Shown here in pieces: positions 1 to 5,823 of a stretch of 46,603 bases of DNA. Position numbers and translations under genes: made by a program. The stretch comes from a virus. The notes below the pieces were generated by a model. The model was not told the DNA's origin and did not search any database. It was given only the letters and a program-made list of their open reading frames with translations. Positions within the stretch are counted from its first letter, which is position 1, and every line of letters begins with the position of its first letter. The DNA lies in the IMG/VR virus record IMGVR_UViG_3300006947_000022, positions 1 to 46,603 of that record; one strand, given 5' to 3'.

Positions 1-9
1 CTAATTAAG

Positions 10-195
10 TTAAAATGGTAAACCATCATCAGTGTTGTGTTGATGGTGTTCTTTCATTGTTTCGTACAAGTTCTCCATTAGAGCCTCTTCAGCATGTTCA
101 TACATGTAATCAGGGATTCTGTCGAACAACTCATTTGTAAGCATGTTAATAGCTTCCAACTGTGTACTTAAATGTAATTCGATTGAGTTTTGCAT
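10..195 (-). CDS. Small acidic protein, unknown function (61 aa)
   Basis: The ATG at 195 is chosen over the upstream ATG at 240. The 18 or so bases just before it (minus strand ACTAACCTAACACCTATA) are nearly the same as those before another leftward ORF start at 758, so this looks like a real translation leader. The protein is acidic, helical in character (a run of E, L, M, Y residues) and ends in DDGLPF, a tail reminiscent of acidic C-terminal tips that bind partner proteins. No family is recognised. It is the last gene of the leftward arm visible here; the upstream leader is unusually structured (228-300) and preceded by a repeated promoter-like element (314-350). Real gene likely, function unknown. 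Confidence 0.65.
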   Translation of the reverse strand: MQNSIELHLSTQLEAINMLTNELFDRIPDYMYEHAEEALMENLYETMKEHHQHNTDDGLPF

Positions 196-227
196 TGTTA
201 TAGGTGTTAGGTTAGTAAATAACAACC

Positions 228-300
228 ATGCATCAAGCATTGCTCGAACTAACTCTACGTTAGCCTCAAAGGGTCTTTAACCCCTGCAGTCTTGATGCAT
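228..300 (-). promoter_or_regulatory. Structured 5' leader of the 10-195 gene
   Basis: A perfect 10-bp inverted repeat (ATGCATCAAG at 228-237, CTTGATGCAT at 291-300) encloses two smaller stems on the minus-strand RNA: GGG/CCC around the TTAAAGA loop, and CTAAC/GTTAG around GTAGA. It lies between the promoter-like box (314-321) and the start codon at 195, so it could be a cis-acting leader controlling translation. The folding is by eye. Confidence 0.4.
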
Positions 301-313
301 CATTGCACTCAAA

Positions 314-350
314 ATATAATAATGGTAATAAGAATAATTCCTCGAAGAGG
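314..350 (-). promoter_or_regulatory. Repeated leftward promoter-like element, copy 1
   Basis: On the minus strand the palindrome CCTCTTCGAGG (340-350) is followed by exactly 18 nt and then TATTATAT (314-321), continuing TTTGAGTG. The same architecture recurs at 808-844 and 1102-1138. It precedes the 10-195 gene. It may be a promoter with an operator or activator site, or an RNA hairpin. Confidence 0.6.
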
Positions 351-358
351 TTTTGTTA

Positions 359-396
359 ACACTTACACTAGCTTGTTAAGGCTAATGTAAATGTGT
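359..396 (-). terminator. Hairpin at end of leftward 27-aa ORF, terminator-like
   Basis: Arms at 359-372 and 381-396 pair with one small bulge. The one imperfect pair becomes a G-U wobble only in the minus-strand RNA. The hairpin overlaps the stop of the 368-451 ORF. There is no strong U tract, so it is a terminator-like or RNA-stabilising hairpin rather than a classical terminator. Confidence 0.4.
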
Positions 397-451
397 ATAA
401 TGTAATGCTAATAATTAACACCCATAAGATGCTTTCAATTAATCTTTTCAT
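368..451 (-). CDS. Putative 27-aa single-pass membrane peptide
   Basis: An ATG at 451 opens a 27-codon frame: a short basic start (MKRLIES) followed by about 18 hydrophobic residues (ILWVLIISITLYTFTLAL). The bases before the ATG (ACCTTTAACA) resemble the leader before the 10-195 gene (ACCTATAACA). It ends inside a hairpin. It looks like a micro-membrane protein, but at this length it could be chance. Confidence 0.4.
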   Translation of the reverse strand: MKRLIESILWVLIISITLYTFTLALTS

Positions 452-499
452 TGTTAAAGGTTTTAATGATTAATAATCTCTCTTGATAGTAATCCTCAA

Positions 500-539
500 A
501 GGTTAAATGTCTGCGTCTTAGTTGCAAATGATTTAACCT
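500..539. repeat. Perfect 9-bp inverted repeat in intergenic DNA
   Basis: AGGTTAAAT at 500-508 and ATTTAACCT at 531-539 face each other across 22 nt. The site lies upstream, in the leftward sense, of the 27-aa ORF. It could be an operator or an RNA stem; nothing decides between them. Confidence 0.3.
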
Positions 540-552
540 CTGTTGAATACTT

Positions 553-583
553 ACACCCCAACAATCTTTGACTGTTGAGGTGT
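553..583 (-). terminator. Hairpin downstream of leftward micro-ORF pair
   Basis: An 11-bp stem (553-563 with 573-583, 9-nt loop) has one non-Watson-Crick position that becomes G-U on the minus strand. It follows the stop of the 589-654 ORF by 5 nt. It lacks a U tract. Confidence 0.45.
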
Positions 584-588
584 TAATA

Positions 589-654
589 CTAGTTTCTAAG
601 TGCATAAGCTGCTCCTGAACCTAATTCTTCTAGTAACTTAAAGAATCTTCTCAT
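589..654 (-). CDS. Putative 21-aa micro-ORF
   Basis: This ATG-initiated frame (MRRFFKLLEELGSGAAYALRN) starts 5 nt after the stop of the 660-758 ORF and ends just before a stable hairpin. The basic-amphipathic sequence is compatible with a small helical peptide. The evidence is its position in a two-ORF unit between a promoter-like element and a hairpin; no family. Confidence 0.35.
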   Translation of the reverse strand: MRRFFKLLEELGSGAAYALRN

Positions 655-659
655 GGTGA

Positions 660-758
660 TTAGTTTTGTGCAACCTGTGTTGCAGTTAGGGACTGAGTTA
701 ATGCATCTTGTAGTGATGCTGCGTAGAAGGTCTTGCCTCCAATTATGTATAGTAACAT
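660..758 (-). CDS. Putative 32-aa micro-ORF
   Basis: The ATG at 758 is preceded by ACTAATCTAACACCTATACC, almost the same leader as before the 10-195 gene start, which is the best support that it is translated. The product begins with a hydrophobic stretch (MLLYIIGGKTFYAASL) followed by a polar Gln/Thr-rich part. It is the first ORF after promoter-like element copy 2. Function unknown. Confidence 0.45.
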   Translation of the reverse strand: MLLYIIGGKTFYAASLQDALTQSLTATQVAQN

Positions 759-807
759 AGGTATAGGTGTTAGATTAGTGAGGTATATGCTATATATACA
801 CTCCAAG

Positions 808-844
808 ATATAATAATGGTTATAAGATCATTTCCTCGAAGAGG
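808..844 (-). promoter_or_regulatory. Repeated leftward promoter-like element, copy 2
   Basis: On the minus strand, CCTCTTCGAGG (834-844), 18 nt, then TATTATAT (808-815) and CTTGGAGTG. Same spacing as copies 1 and 3. It precedes the two micro-ORFs at 660-758 and 589-654 with a roughly 50-nt leader. Confidence 0.6.
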
Positions 845-855
845 TTCTTTACTTA

Positions 856-902
856 AACAAGCTAACACAATGAGTTCTATAGTTTCATTGTGTCAACTTG
901 TT
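856..902 (-). terminator. Long leftward hairpin, terminator-like
   Basis: Arms of 18 nt (856-873 and 885-902) pair around an 11-nt loop. The core ACACAATGA/TCATTGTGT is perfect. The two imperfect positions are A-C mismatches on the plus strand but G-U wobbles on the minus strand, so the structure is fully paired only in leftward RNA. It sits 12 nt upstream of element copy 2 and probably closes the preceding leftward unit. Confidence 0.5.
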
Positions 903-1101
903 AGCTCTTAATTGTTTAAATGAGTTGCTTAGGCTCAACCCTCGTGATGAGGTTGTGATGATACGCACCACATGTGTAGCTCTAGATGACCCGATTGGTC
1001 ACTGACATTGAGCACTACACACGCTGTATAGGTGGCTTATCATCCTGCTAAATTCGCTCCGGTATGATAAGACTTAAGGCATGTATCTAATACATCCCAT
1101 A
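903..1101. other. Intergenic, no convincing gene
   Basis: Only frames of 14 codons or fewer with ATG starts are seen leftward. A leftward transcript from element copy 3 would cross this segment and end at the 856-902 hairpin, so it may be a short noncoding transcript. Nothing else recognised. Confidence 0.35.
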
Positions 1102-1138
1102 ATATAATAAAGGTGCGAAGATGAATGCCACGAAGTGG
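1102..1138 (-). promoter_or_regulatory. Repeated leftward promoter-like element, copy 3
   Basis: On the minus strand, CCACTTCGTGG (1128-1138), 18 nt, then TATTATAT (1102-1109). Compared with copies 1 and 2, the outer palindrome bases change on both arms together (CCTC/GAGG to CCAC/GTGG), so symmetry is kept. Confidence 0.6.
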
Positions 1139-1432
1139 TTTGTATACTGTGTGTATCACCCAACATGTTGTTGTGTTTTTTGTTAACCACCACGCATGTG
1201 TGTACATGTAGTTGATTAGATCTGAGTGAGTAGCGAGCGCAGCGAGTGCATTGTTCAATTTCATATATAGTATGCCTGTATCTCAAAAACACTTTCCCAT
1301 ATACAAATCGCCATACCCCATAACCCCATTTTTGTTTTATGGGGGGATTGTTTGTTATATTATCCCACACTCTCCCCAGTTTTTACAAAATCAAAAAAAA
1401 TAAAAAAAAATCCAAAATAAGTCCAGTAATCC
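1139..1432. other. Divergent intergenic region between the two arms
   Basis: Leftward units lie to the left and all rightward genes to the right, so this is a divergent control region. It holds an 8-bp inverted repeat CCCCATAA/TTATGGGG (1316-1323, 1337-1344), an A-rich tract on the plus strand (about 1386-1420), and a GC-rich partly palindromic patch (about 1228-1250). Two overlapping leftward frames here (74 and 98 codons) run through promoter-like element 3 and have no recognisable protein character. It could include a replication origin; not demonstrated. Confidence 0.35.
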
Positions 1433-1463
1433 TTTGCCCTTCCGATATAAACACTTATCTTTA
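1433..1463 (+). promoter_or_regulatory. Flavobacterial-type promoter
   Basis: TTTG (1433-1436), 19 nt, TATCTTTA (1456-1463). This fits the Bacteroidetes sigma pattern TTTG/TAnnTTTG and has close matches at 2523, 30712 and 34569 (42194 is a TTG version). It lies 22 nt before the first rightward gene. Confidence 0.6.
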
Positions 1464-1484
1464 ATACTTAAAACAAATAAAATT

Positions 1485-1601
1485 ATGAATAGACAACAGA
1501 AGGCAGATTACTTACATAAGAGAATAGGAGTAGCACTTGTAAAGGCACTCTCCATGGGAATAGCCTTAGGGTCAGTTGTAACATGGCTTACTATGAGGTA
1601 G
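1485..1601 (+). CDS. Small membrane protein (38 aa)
   Basis: First rightward ORF after the promoter at 1433. Product: a polar basic N-terminus (MNRQQKADYLHKRIG) and a C-terminal hydrophobic helix (about residues 17-36). A stop-to-start spacing of 1 nt to the next gene suggests a translationally coupled operon. No family recognised. Confidence 0.55.
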   Translation: MNRQQKADYLHKRIGVALVKALSMGIALGSVVTWLTMR

Positions 1602-1602
1602 G

Positions 1603-1812
1603 ATGTGGAAGCAGTACTTAATAAGTAAAGGCCTTACATATAACGAGAAGGAGGAATCCTACAACAAAGGACTTGGTTGGGGAAGGACATTATCAGTATC
1701 AATGCTCATGAAAGGGTTATTTGAAATAAAAGTCGGAGAGGAAGTTTTATTTTCTGATTTTGTCCAGTCCTTCGATCAATTTAAAACAATAATAGATAAA
1801 CATATAAAATAA
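1603..1812 (+). CDS. Hypothetical protein (69 aa)
   Basis: ATG 1 nt after the previous stop and TAATG overlap with the next gene, so it is inside a tight three-gene unit. The protein has mixed charge and an aromatic-rich second half (LFEIKVGEEVLFSDF). It may be a small regulatory or host-takeover protein by position at the start of the rightward arm, but no motif supports a function. Confidence 0.6.
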   Translation: MWKQYLISKGLTYNEKEESYNKGLGWGRTLSVSMLMKGLFEIKVGEEVLFSDFVQSFDQFKTIIDKHIK

Positions 1813-2060
1813 TGATAGACTTTATAAGCATAATAGTAATAGCAGGATTAATAGCATTTCCAATAATAAATAGTAGATCTAACTCAATGATATACTTTGA
1901 CTTTATCATAGGTCTGGCATTTGGAGTAAACTTCAATACAGTAGATTTTGAGCACTCAGAAGATGAAGATAAGTATTATAAGCAATACATGCTCCAGTTT
2001 CACTTAGGAATACTCAGTGTAACAATGAGTGCTATAGAAGAGAAAGTCTTCAAAGTGTAG
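1812..2060 (+). CDS. Small membrane protein (82 aa)
   Basis: Starts in a TAATG overlap with the previous stop. A hydrophobic N-terminal segment (residues 3-18, IDFISIIVIAGLIAFP) may be a membrane anchor, followed by a second moderately hydrophobic stretch and an acidic patch (HSEDEDK). Third gene of the 1485-2060 unit. A weak hairpin (2070-2091, TATATCA/TGATATA) follows the stop. Function unknown. Confidence 0.6.
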   Translation: MIDFISIIVIAGLIAFPIINSRSNSMIYFDFIIGLAFGVNFNTVDFEHSEDEDKYYKQYMLQFHLGILSVTMSAIEEKVFKV

Positions 2061-2129
2061 TAAATACAGTATATCAATTTTTAGTGATATATAAATTAGG
2101 AATAACAGTATAAAAGCTGTATATTTACA

Positions 2130-2498
2130 AAGTAATATTCATTTACCATATGAATTACAGTTCCTTCCCTTACGGTGGAACTTAGACATCGGATTAGTAT
2201 ACTCAAATAGAGTTAAGGTTTTCTCCGGTAATTACGAAACAGGCCTTTAGGTATTAGATAGAGTGGTGGGATAAACAAAGCAGGTAAAGCTACCCACGTA
2301 GGTCATGAGAACGGACTCTAAAAGATATAAAGGTTAAATTAGGATAAGAAGTAATTCATATCTCTGCTACAGGGTAACACCTGTCGTAGGGAAAATTACA
2401 TTTTATTGTTAAAAGTAAAGTTTAGATTAGTTGTTTAGATAAATATTGTGTGTGTTTTTTAAGATACCACCCTCGTTCTGAGGTGTGGTATTTTTTTT
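2130..2498 (+). ncRNA. Candidate structured noncoding RNA
   Basis: About 370 nt with no credible ORF, ending in a strong intrinsic terminator. Stems seen by eye, in order: ATTCAT/ATGAAT (2137-2155), GTTCC/GGAAC (2160-2181), ACTC/GAGT (2201-2213), CCTTT/AAAGG (2244-2248 with 2329-2333) enclosing TAGAGT/ACTCTA and GTGGG/CCCAC, then GTAATT/AATTAC (2350-2355 with 2394-2399) enclosing a CTACAGG/CCTGT hairpin. A promoter-like TATATTTA at 2120-2127 (TAnnTTTR form, no clear -33) puts a start near 2132. It lacks conserved landmarks of RNase P RNA, tmRNA or a group I intron core. The exact 5' end is a guess. Confidence 0.5.
2464..2498 (+). terminator. Intrinsic terminator
   Basis: ATACCAC-CCTC, loop GTTCT, GAGG-(T)-GTGGTAT, then eight T residues. 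This is the clearest terminator in the first half of the window; no ORF ends nearby (the last stop is at 2060), so it most likely ends a noncoding transcript. Confidence 0.85.
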
Positions 2499-2522
2499 GT
2501 TAATAACTCTGGGTAAAATAAA

Positions 2523-2554
2523 TTTGTGAATAAGGACAAAATACCTTATCTTTA
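2523..2554 (+). promoter_or_regulatory. Flavobacterial-type promoter, leaderless mRNA
   Basis: TTTG (2523-2526), 20 nt, TATCTTTA (2547-2554). The next start codon is at 2559, only 4 nt after the -7 box, so transcription would begin at or next to the ATG. Confidence 0.6.
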
Positions 2555-2558
2555 ATTC

Positions 2559-2882
2559 ATGGAAGAAAAACAAGCACTCACAGAAGAACAAATACAGCAA
2601 CTACAAGAACAGATGCATGTCAAGGGACTAATCAGTCCACAGAAGAAAAGAATCTTAAATCTCGAAGATGACTTGCTGTTAAAACACTACGGGCTTATTG
2701 CACACAAAGGATCCTCACTGTCCAGTCAAGAAAGACAGATGGTAATGGAGAGAGTGGCGTATGGAATAAAGTCAAAGAGATTCGATATGGATCGAGTCAC
2801 AGAAGCAGTTAACGATGTGAGTACAGCGATAGAGAACGAACTTAAAAGACAATTAGAACAAGATGGTAATAGTAAGGCTTAA
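2559..2882 (+). CDS. Hypothetical helical protein (107 aa)
   Basis: First gene of the rightward operon after the terminator at 2464-2498, with a start codon 4 nt behind a promoter -7 box (leaderless). The protein is almost entirely charged and helical: a Gln/Glu-rich N-terminus (residues 1-22), then KKRILNLEDDLLLKHYGLI, and a C-terminal helix ending near a Gln/Asp-rich tail. It looks like a small helical DNA- or protein-binding protein. No family recognised. Confidence 0.65.
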   Translation: MEEKQALTEEQIQQLQEQMHVKGLISPQKKRILNLEDDLLLKHYGLIAHKGSSLSSQERQMVMERVAYGIKSKRFDMDRVTEAVNDVSTAIENELKRQLEQDGNSKA

Positions 2883-3105
2883 GGATGGTAGAGATTTATT
2901 AAGTAAGCTGAAGGTTATGCTGGATGACGCAATGGAGAGAGGTGAGAACCATATTATACTCCTAGCTGAAAGCACATTCTACGAGAGAGTGTCCGTAGCT
3001 CTTGATAAACACAATAAGATCGGAAAAGTAATAGTAGGAGGTAAAGCTCTGTACTGTATAAAAGAAATGAGAATAGAATTAGAGCAGATAACATATTCGA
3101 TATGA
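2863..3105 (+). CDS. Hypothetical protein (80 aa)
   Basis: Its start overlaps the end of the preceding gene by 20 nt, and its stop overlaps the next start (ATGA), as is usual in this operon. The pattern VIVRLKDGRDLLSKLKVMLDDAMERG then HIILLAESTFYERVSVAL suggests a compact alpha/beta fold. No family recognised. Confidence 0.6.
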   Translation: MVIVRLKDGRDLLSKLKVMLDDAMERGENHIILLAESTFYERVSVALDKHNKIGKVIVGGKALYCIKEMRIELEQITYSI

Positions 3106-3221
3106 TAAAGTTTGAATACGATCCTGTAATGGGGTTAGTCTGGTGGAGTATAGATAAGATGCCACGGACAAAGAGAAGAAGAGACAAGCGAGGAAGGTTC
3201 GTTAAAAACAACCAAAGATGA
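3102..3221 (+). CDS. Small basic protein (39 aa)
   Basis: An ATGA overlap with the preceding stop and another with the next start give strong positional support. The C-terminal half is very basic (PRTKRRRDKRGRFVKNNQR), resembling short nucleic-acid-binding tails. No family recognised. Confidence 0.55.
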   Translation: MIKFEYDPVMGLVWWSIDKMPRTKRRRDKRGRFVKNNQR

Positions 3222-3376
3222 GTAAAGAAACAATCATAGACAAGGAAGAACTTAATAGATGTAGAAACGATAAGTACTACTTTTTTAAGAAATATGTTCT
3301 AATCAATGGAAAAGAACCCCTAATGACAAAAGAACAATTTTATGAATTAATACCAAGTTGGGATTTGGAGAGATAA
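3218..3376 (+). CDS. Hypothetical protein (52 aa)
   Basis: The start overlaps the preceding stop (ATGA). The protein has the pattern DKYYFFKKYVLINGKEPLMT then EQFYELIPSW. It resembles short phage proteins often found beside terminase or primase genes, where a 'YF..Y..I.G..P.' pattern is common, but the resemblance is too short to name. It sits 7 nt before a zinc-binding gene. Confidence 0.6.
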   Translation: MSKETIIDKEELNRCRNDKYYFFKKYVLINGKEPLMTKEQFYELIPSWDLER

Positions 3377-3383
3377 TTAAGAT

Positions 3384-3641
3384 ATGAAAGAAGCCTTAAA
3401 CAAATTAGCAGCTATAGTAGACGGTAACAAGAACCTACTTAAGCATAAGCTTGGAATCTCTAACGAGAAAGACGAGGAAGTCTTCGCTGCAAGAAGAGAG
3501 GTATGTAATGCATGCCCATTCAGATCAGCAACAGACAAATGCATTAAGTGCGGATGTCCACTAGAAGCTAAGACAAGAACATACAAAACTAACTGTCCTG
3601 AGGGATATTGGAAAACAATTAAAGATGATAACACTAATTAG
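3384..3641 (+). CDS. Small zinc-ribbon-like protein (85 aa)
   Basis: Six cysteines in a metal-binding pattern: C41-x2-C44 then C53-x2-C56-x-C58 and C71. The helical N-terminus (residues 1-38) is followed by this ribbon, ending GYWKTIKDD. Small zinc proteins with this architecture occur in many Bacteroidetes phages; the role is usually unknown, perhaps nucleic-acid binding. It overlaps the next start by 17 nt. Confidence 0.7.
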   Translation: MKEALNKLAAIVDGNKNLLKHKLGISNEKDEEVFAARREVCNACPFRSATDKCIKCGCPLEAKTRTYKTNCPEGYWKTIKDDNTN

Positions 3642-3807
3642 ATTAAGGCCAGACGTAATAGAATTCCTAGATATGACTGCACACATACAGATAGAACTAG
3701 GAGTGAAATCATACATCGTAAACGAACAAGTATACTCGGAGACAAATGAACCTGGAGTATATATGGTAACTTCGTTAGAAACACCAATGGAGGTAGGAGA
3801 AGCATGA
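3625..3807 (+). CDS. Hypothetical protein (60 aa)
   Basis: Starts inside the preceding gene and ends in an ATGA overlap with the next. The composition (IRLRPDVIEFLDMTAHIQIELG, then a beta-rich segment) is protein-like. No family recognised. It is too short and unlike GroES to be the co-chaperonin despite lying near groEL. Confidence 0.5.
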   Translation: MITLIRLRPDVIEFLDMTAHIQIELGVKSYIVNEQVYSETNEPGVYMVTSLETPMEVGEA

Positions 3808-3911
3808 TAAAACCAGAATGGCACTTTATGAATAACACAAACACAAACACAAATATAAGCACAACGTCAGGAGACCTTGACATAACGTACACGTACAATG
3901 ACAAAGATTAA
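3804..3911 (+). CDS. Small Asn/Thr-rich protein (35 aa)
   Basis: The start overlaps the previous stop (ATGA) and the end overlaps groEL by 14 nt, so it may couple translation into groEL. It contains a low-complexity NTNTNTN run (codons AAC ACA repeated). No family recognised; it could act mainly as a coupling leader. Confidence 0.4.
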   Translation: MIKPEWHFMNNTNTNTNISTTSGDLDITYTYNDKD

Positions 3912-5469
3912 ATTCAATAGAAAAGCAACAGAAGGACTTCAAGCGGGAGTTAATAAACTTGCTGAAGCAGTAAAGGTAACGCTAATGCCCAAGGGACGTA
4001 ATGTTATTATCTTTAGAGAGAACGAAGATGCTCACGTAACCAAGGATGGTGTTACTGTAGCACAGGAGATCATTCTAGAAGACAGGTTAGAAGAGATGGG
4101 AGCAAATGTAGTTAAGAGAGTTGCTGAGAGATCAAACGATCTAGCAGGAGACGGAACAACTACAGCTACAGTATTAACACAAGCAATCCTTAACGAGGGA
4201 CTTAAGCTTGTAGCTGCAGGATATGATCCTATAGAACTTAAGAAAGGTATGGACAAAGCATGCGAGTTAATAGTAGAGAAGCTAATGGAGTCTCGTATAG
4301 AGATGTCGTTTGATTCACCTATGGTAAAGCATGTAGCAACTATCTCTGCAAACAATGATGAGAAGATCGGAAGTATTGTTGCTGACGCATTCTTACAAGT
4401 AGGAGATAGTGGAGCTGTCAGTGTTGAAGCTGGTAGTGGATTTGAGACAACTGTACATCAAGTAGACGGACTGCAATTTGACCGTGGTATGATGTCTACT
4501 TATTTCTCTACCTCCCCGGATAAGGTTGAAGCTTCTATGCAGGGTGCAATGATATTCATAGCTGATGGTAAGTTAACAACAACTGAACAAGCTATGGCGA
4601 TACTGGAACCAGCAATAAAGAGAGGTAAGCCGTTATTAGTAATGGCGGAGGACGTATCAGGGAACGCACTGTCAACGCTGTTGATGAATAAAATGAGAGG
4701 TGGACATAATATATGTGCAATAAAGACACCAGGGTTTGGTGATGTAAGAAAAGAAATGGCAAAGGATATTGCCGCTATAGTTGGGGCCGAAGTAGTACCA
4801 AGCGATAGAGTAGACGAAGTGACGGAAGACTTTGTGGAACAATTGTTTGGAAGTGCAAGTGCCGTAAAGGTAGAACAGATGTCTACAATCATTATGGGAG
4901 GGGCAATGGACGAAGAGAAGATTGCAGATAGATTAGCTATAATAGATGAAGCAAGACAGAAGAAAGGGATAACCGACTATGTAGCGAAGCAACTGGACTT
5001 GCGTAAAGCGAAGTTAGGTGGTGGAGTTGTTGTAATCGAAGTAGGAGCAAAGTCAGAAGTGGAAATGAAAGAGAAGAAGGATCGTATGGACGATGCAAAG
5101 GAGGCCGTAAGTGCAGCACTTGAAGAAGGAGTTGTAATTGGTGGAGGAATTGCTTTAATAAATGCAAAAAATTGTTTATCTTTAGCGAAAGGAGATCTAA
5201 CTGATGTGGATCGAGGGATGCAGATCGTTATGAATGCAGTGATGGAGCCGTTTAATGCAATATGTAATAATGCAGGTGTTAGTCCAGATGTAAAGCTAAG
5301 TGAGGTTCTTAGAAGAGAACCTGGTTTTGGATATAACGCAAAGAACGACACTATAGTCCCGATGATTGCAGCAGGTATAATAGATCCAGCCAAAGTAACA
5401 AGGACAGCACTAGAGAGTTCGGTGAGTGCGTCAGGAACACTGTTGACAGTGTCTTGTGCATTAGTATAA
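3898..5469 (+). CDS. groEL: Phage-encoded chaperonin GroEL (Hsp60)
   Basis: A full-length group I chaperonin of 523 aa that refolds proteins in an ATP-driven ring. Landmarks present: KDG near residue 50 (the E. coli Asp52 region), GDGTTTATVL at 84-93 (ATP-binding Asp85, E. coli Asp87), GLQFDRG, TPGFGD, and the EVEMKEKK...MDDAK segment near 398 with the catalytic Asp. The apical helices that bind substrate and GroES keep hydrophobic residues. Oddities: the near-invariant Gly in TLGPKG is Met30 (TLMPKG), and the usual Gly-Gly-Met C-terminal tail is missing; it ends LTVSCALV. Codon use and base composition match its neighbours, so it is a settled phage gene, not a recent host insertion. A GroES-like gene lies 1.2 kb downstream. 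A likely job is folding of capsid or tail proteins. Confidence 0.97.
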   Translation: MTKIKFNRKATEGLQAGVNKLAEAVKVTLMPKGRNVIIFRENEDAHVTKDGVTVAQEIILEDRLEEMGANVVKRVAERSNDLAGDGTTTATVLTQAILNEGLKLVAAGYDPIELKKGMDKACELIVEKLMESRIEMSFDSPMVKHVATISANNDEKIGSIVADAFLQVGDSGAVSVEAGSGFETTVHQVDGLQFDRGMMSTYFSTSPDKVEASMQGAMIFIADGKLTTTEQAMAILEPAIKRGKPLLVMAEDVSGNALSTLLMNKMRGGHNICAIKTPGFGDVRKEMAKDIAAIVGAEVVPSDRVDEVTEDFVEQLFGSASAVKVEQMSTIIMGGAMDEEKIADRLAIIDEARQKKGITDYVAKQLDLRKAKLGGGVVVIEVGAKSEVEMKEKKDRMDDAKEAVSAALEEGVVIGGGIALINAKNCLSLAKGDLTDVDRGMQIVMNAVMEPFNAICNNAGVSPDVKLSEVLRREPGFGYNAKNDTIVPMIAAGIIDPAKVTRTALESSVSASGTLLTVSCALV

Positions 5470-5480
5470 AAATAATTAAT

Positions 5481-5822
5481 ATGAATTTTAATAAATTAAA
5501 CGAGGAAATAAAAAGGAGAGAGCAATTCAATGAGTTAGCCCCTTTCCCAGTATATGACACAGAAATAATAAACGATATGAGTAAATTAAGCGAAATAGTA
5601 AAGAAGCAAGACTACAACAACGAGCCAGTATGTTATTGCAAGACATGCCTAAGCATTAATATAAAGACGGTAGAGTTCGAGCCTAACAAATCTGGAGAAG
5701 CAAGAAATGTAGACTACTGCGTACCTTGTAGCAATACAGACATGGGAGAAGTACATATCTCGGAATGGAAAGAAATGTACAACGAAAAGTACGGGGAAGA
5801 CTTCTTAACCTCTAAAAAGTAA
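5481..5822 (+). CDS. Zinc-binding protein conserved in crAss-like phages (113 aa)
   Basis: The ATG at 5481 is preferred over the in-frame one at 5454, which would overlap groEL and add a non-conserved tail. Cysteines C51-x-C53-x2-C56 and C80-x2-C83 form a likely zinc site between a helical N-terminus and a C-terminal WKEMYNEKYG segment. I recognise this layout as a small gene near the terminase end of crAss-like genomes; its role is not known to me. It follows groEL by 11 nt. Confidence 0.7.
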   Translation: MNFNKLNEEIKRREQFNELAPFPVYDTEIINDMSKLSEIVKKQDYNNEPVCYCKTCLSINIKTVEFEPNKSGEARNVDYCVPCSNTDMGEVHISEWKEMYNEKYGEDFLTSKK

Positions 5823-5823
5823 T

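Noticed and set aside
228-300. tRNA suggested by a GTTCGAG T-loop-like stretch
   Set aside because: No 5-bp T stem flanks it and no anticodon arm or 7-bp acceptor stem can be formed.
1225-1255. GC-rich GAGCGCAGCGAG patch resembling plasmid replicon DNA
   Set aside because: The match is only about 12 nt and partly palindromic; too short for a vector or plasmid origin claim.
1040-1370. Two overlapping leftward frames of 74 and 98 codons
   Set aside because: They run through promoter-like element copy 3 and overlap each other, with no protein-like pattern; probably chance.
2160-2400. Group I intron or RNase P RNA in the folded region
   Set aside because: An AAAGATATAA stretch resembles the intron S element, but no matching P7 partner or conserved core follows, and the segment interrupts no gene. 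RNase P RNA signature stretches are absent.
4032-5393. Long leftward frames opposite groEL (107, 130, 138 codons)
   Set aside because: Low-complexity Ser/Leu/Ile/Thr-rich products antisense to a strongly conserved gene; shadow frames.
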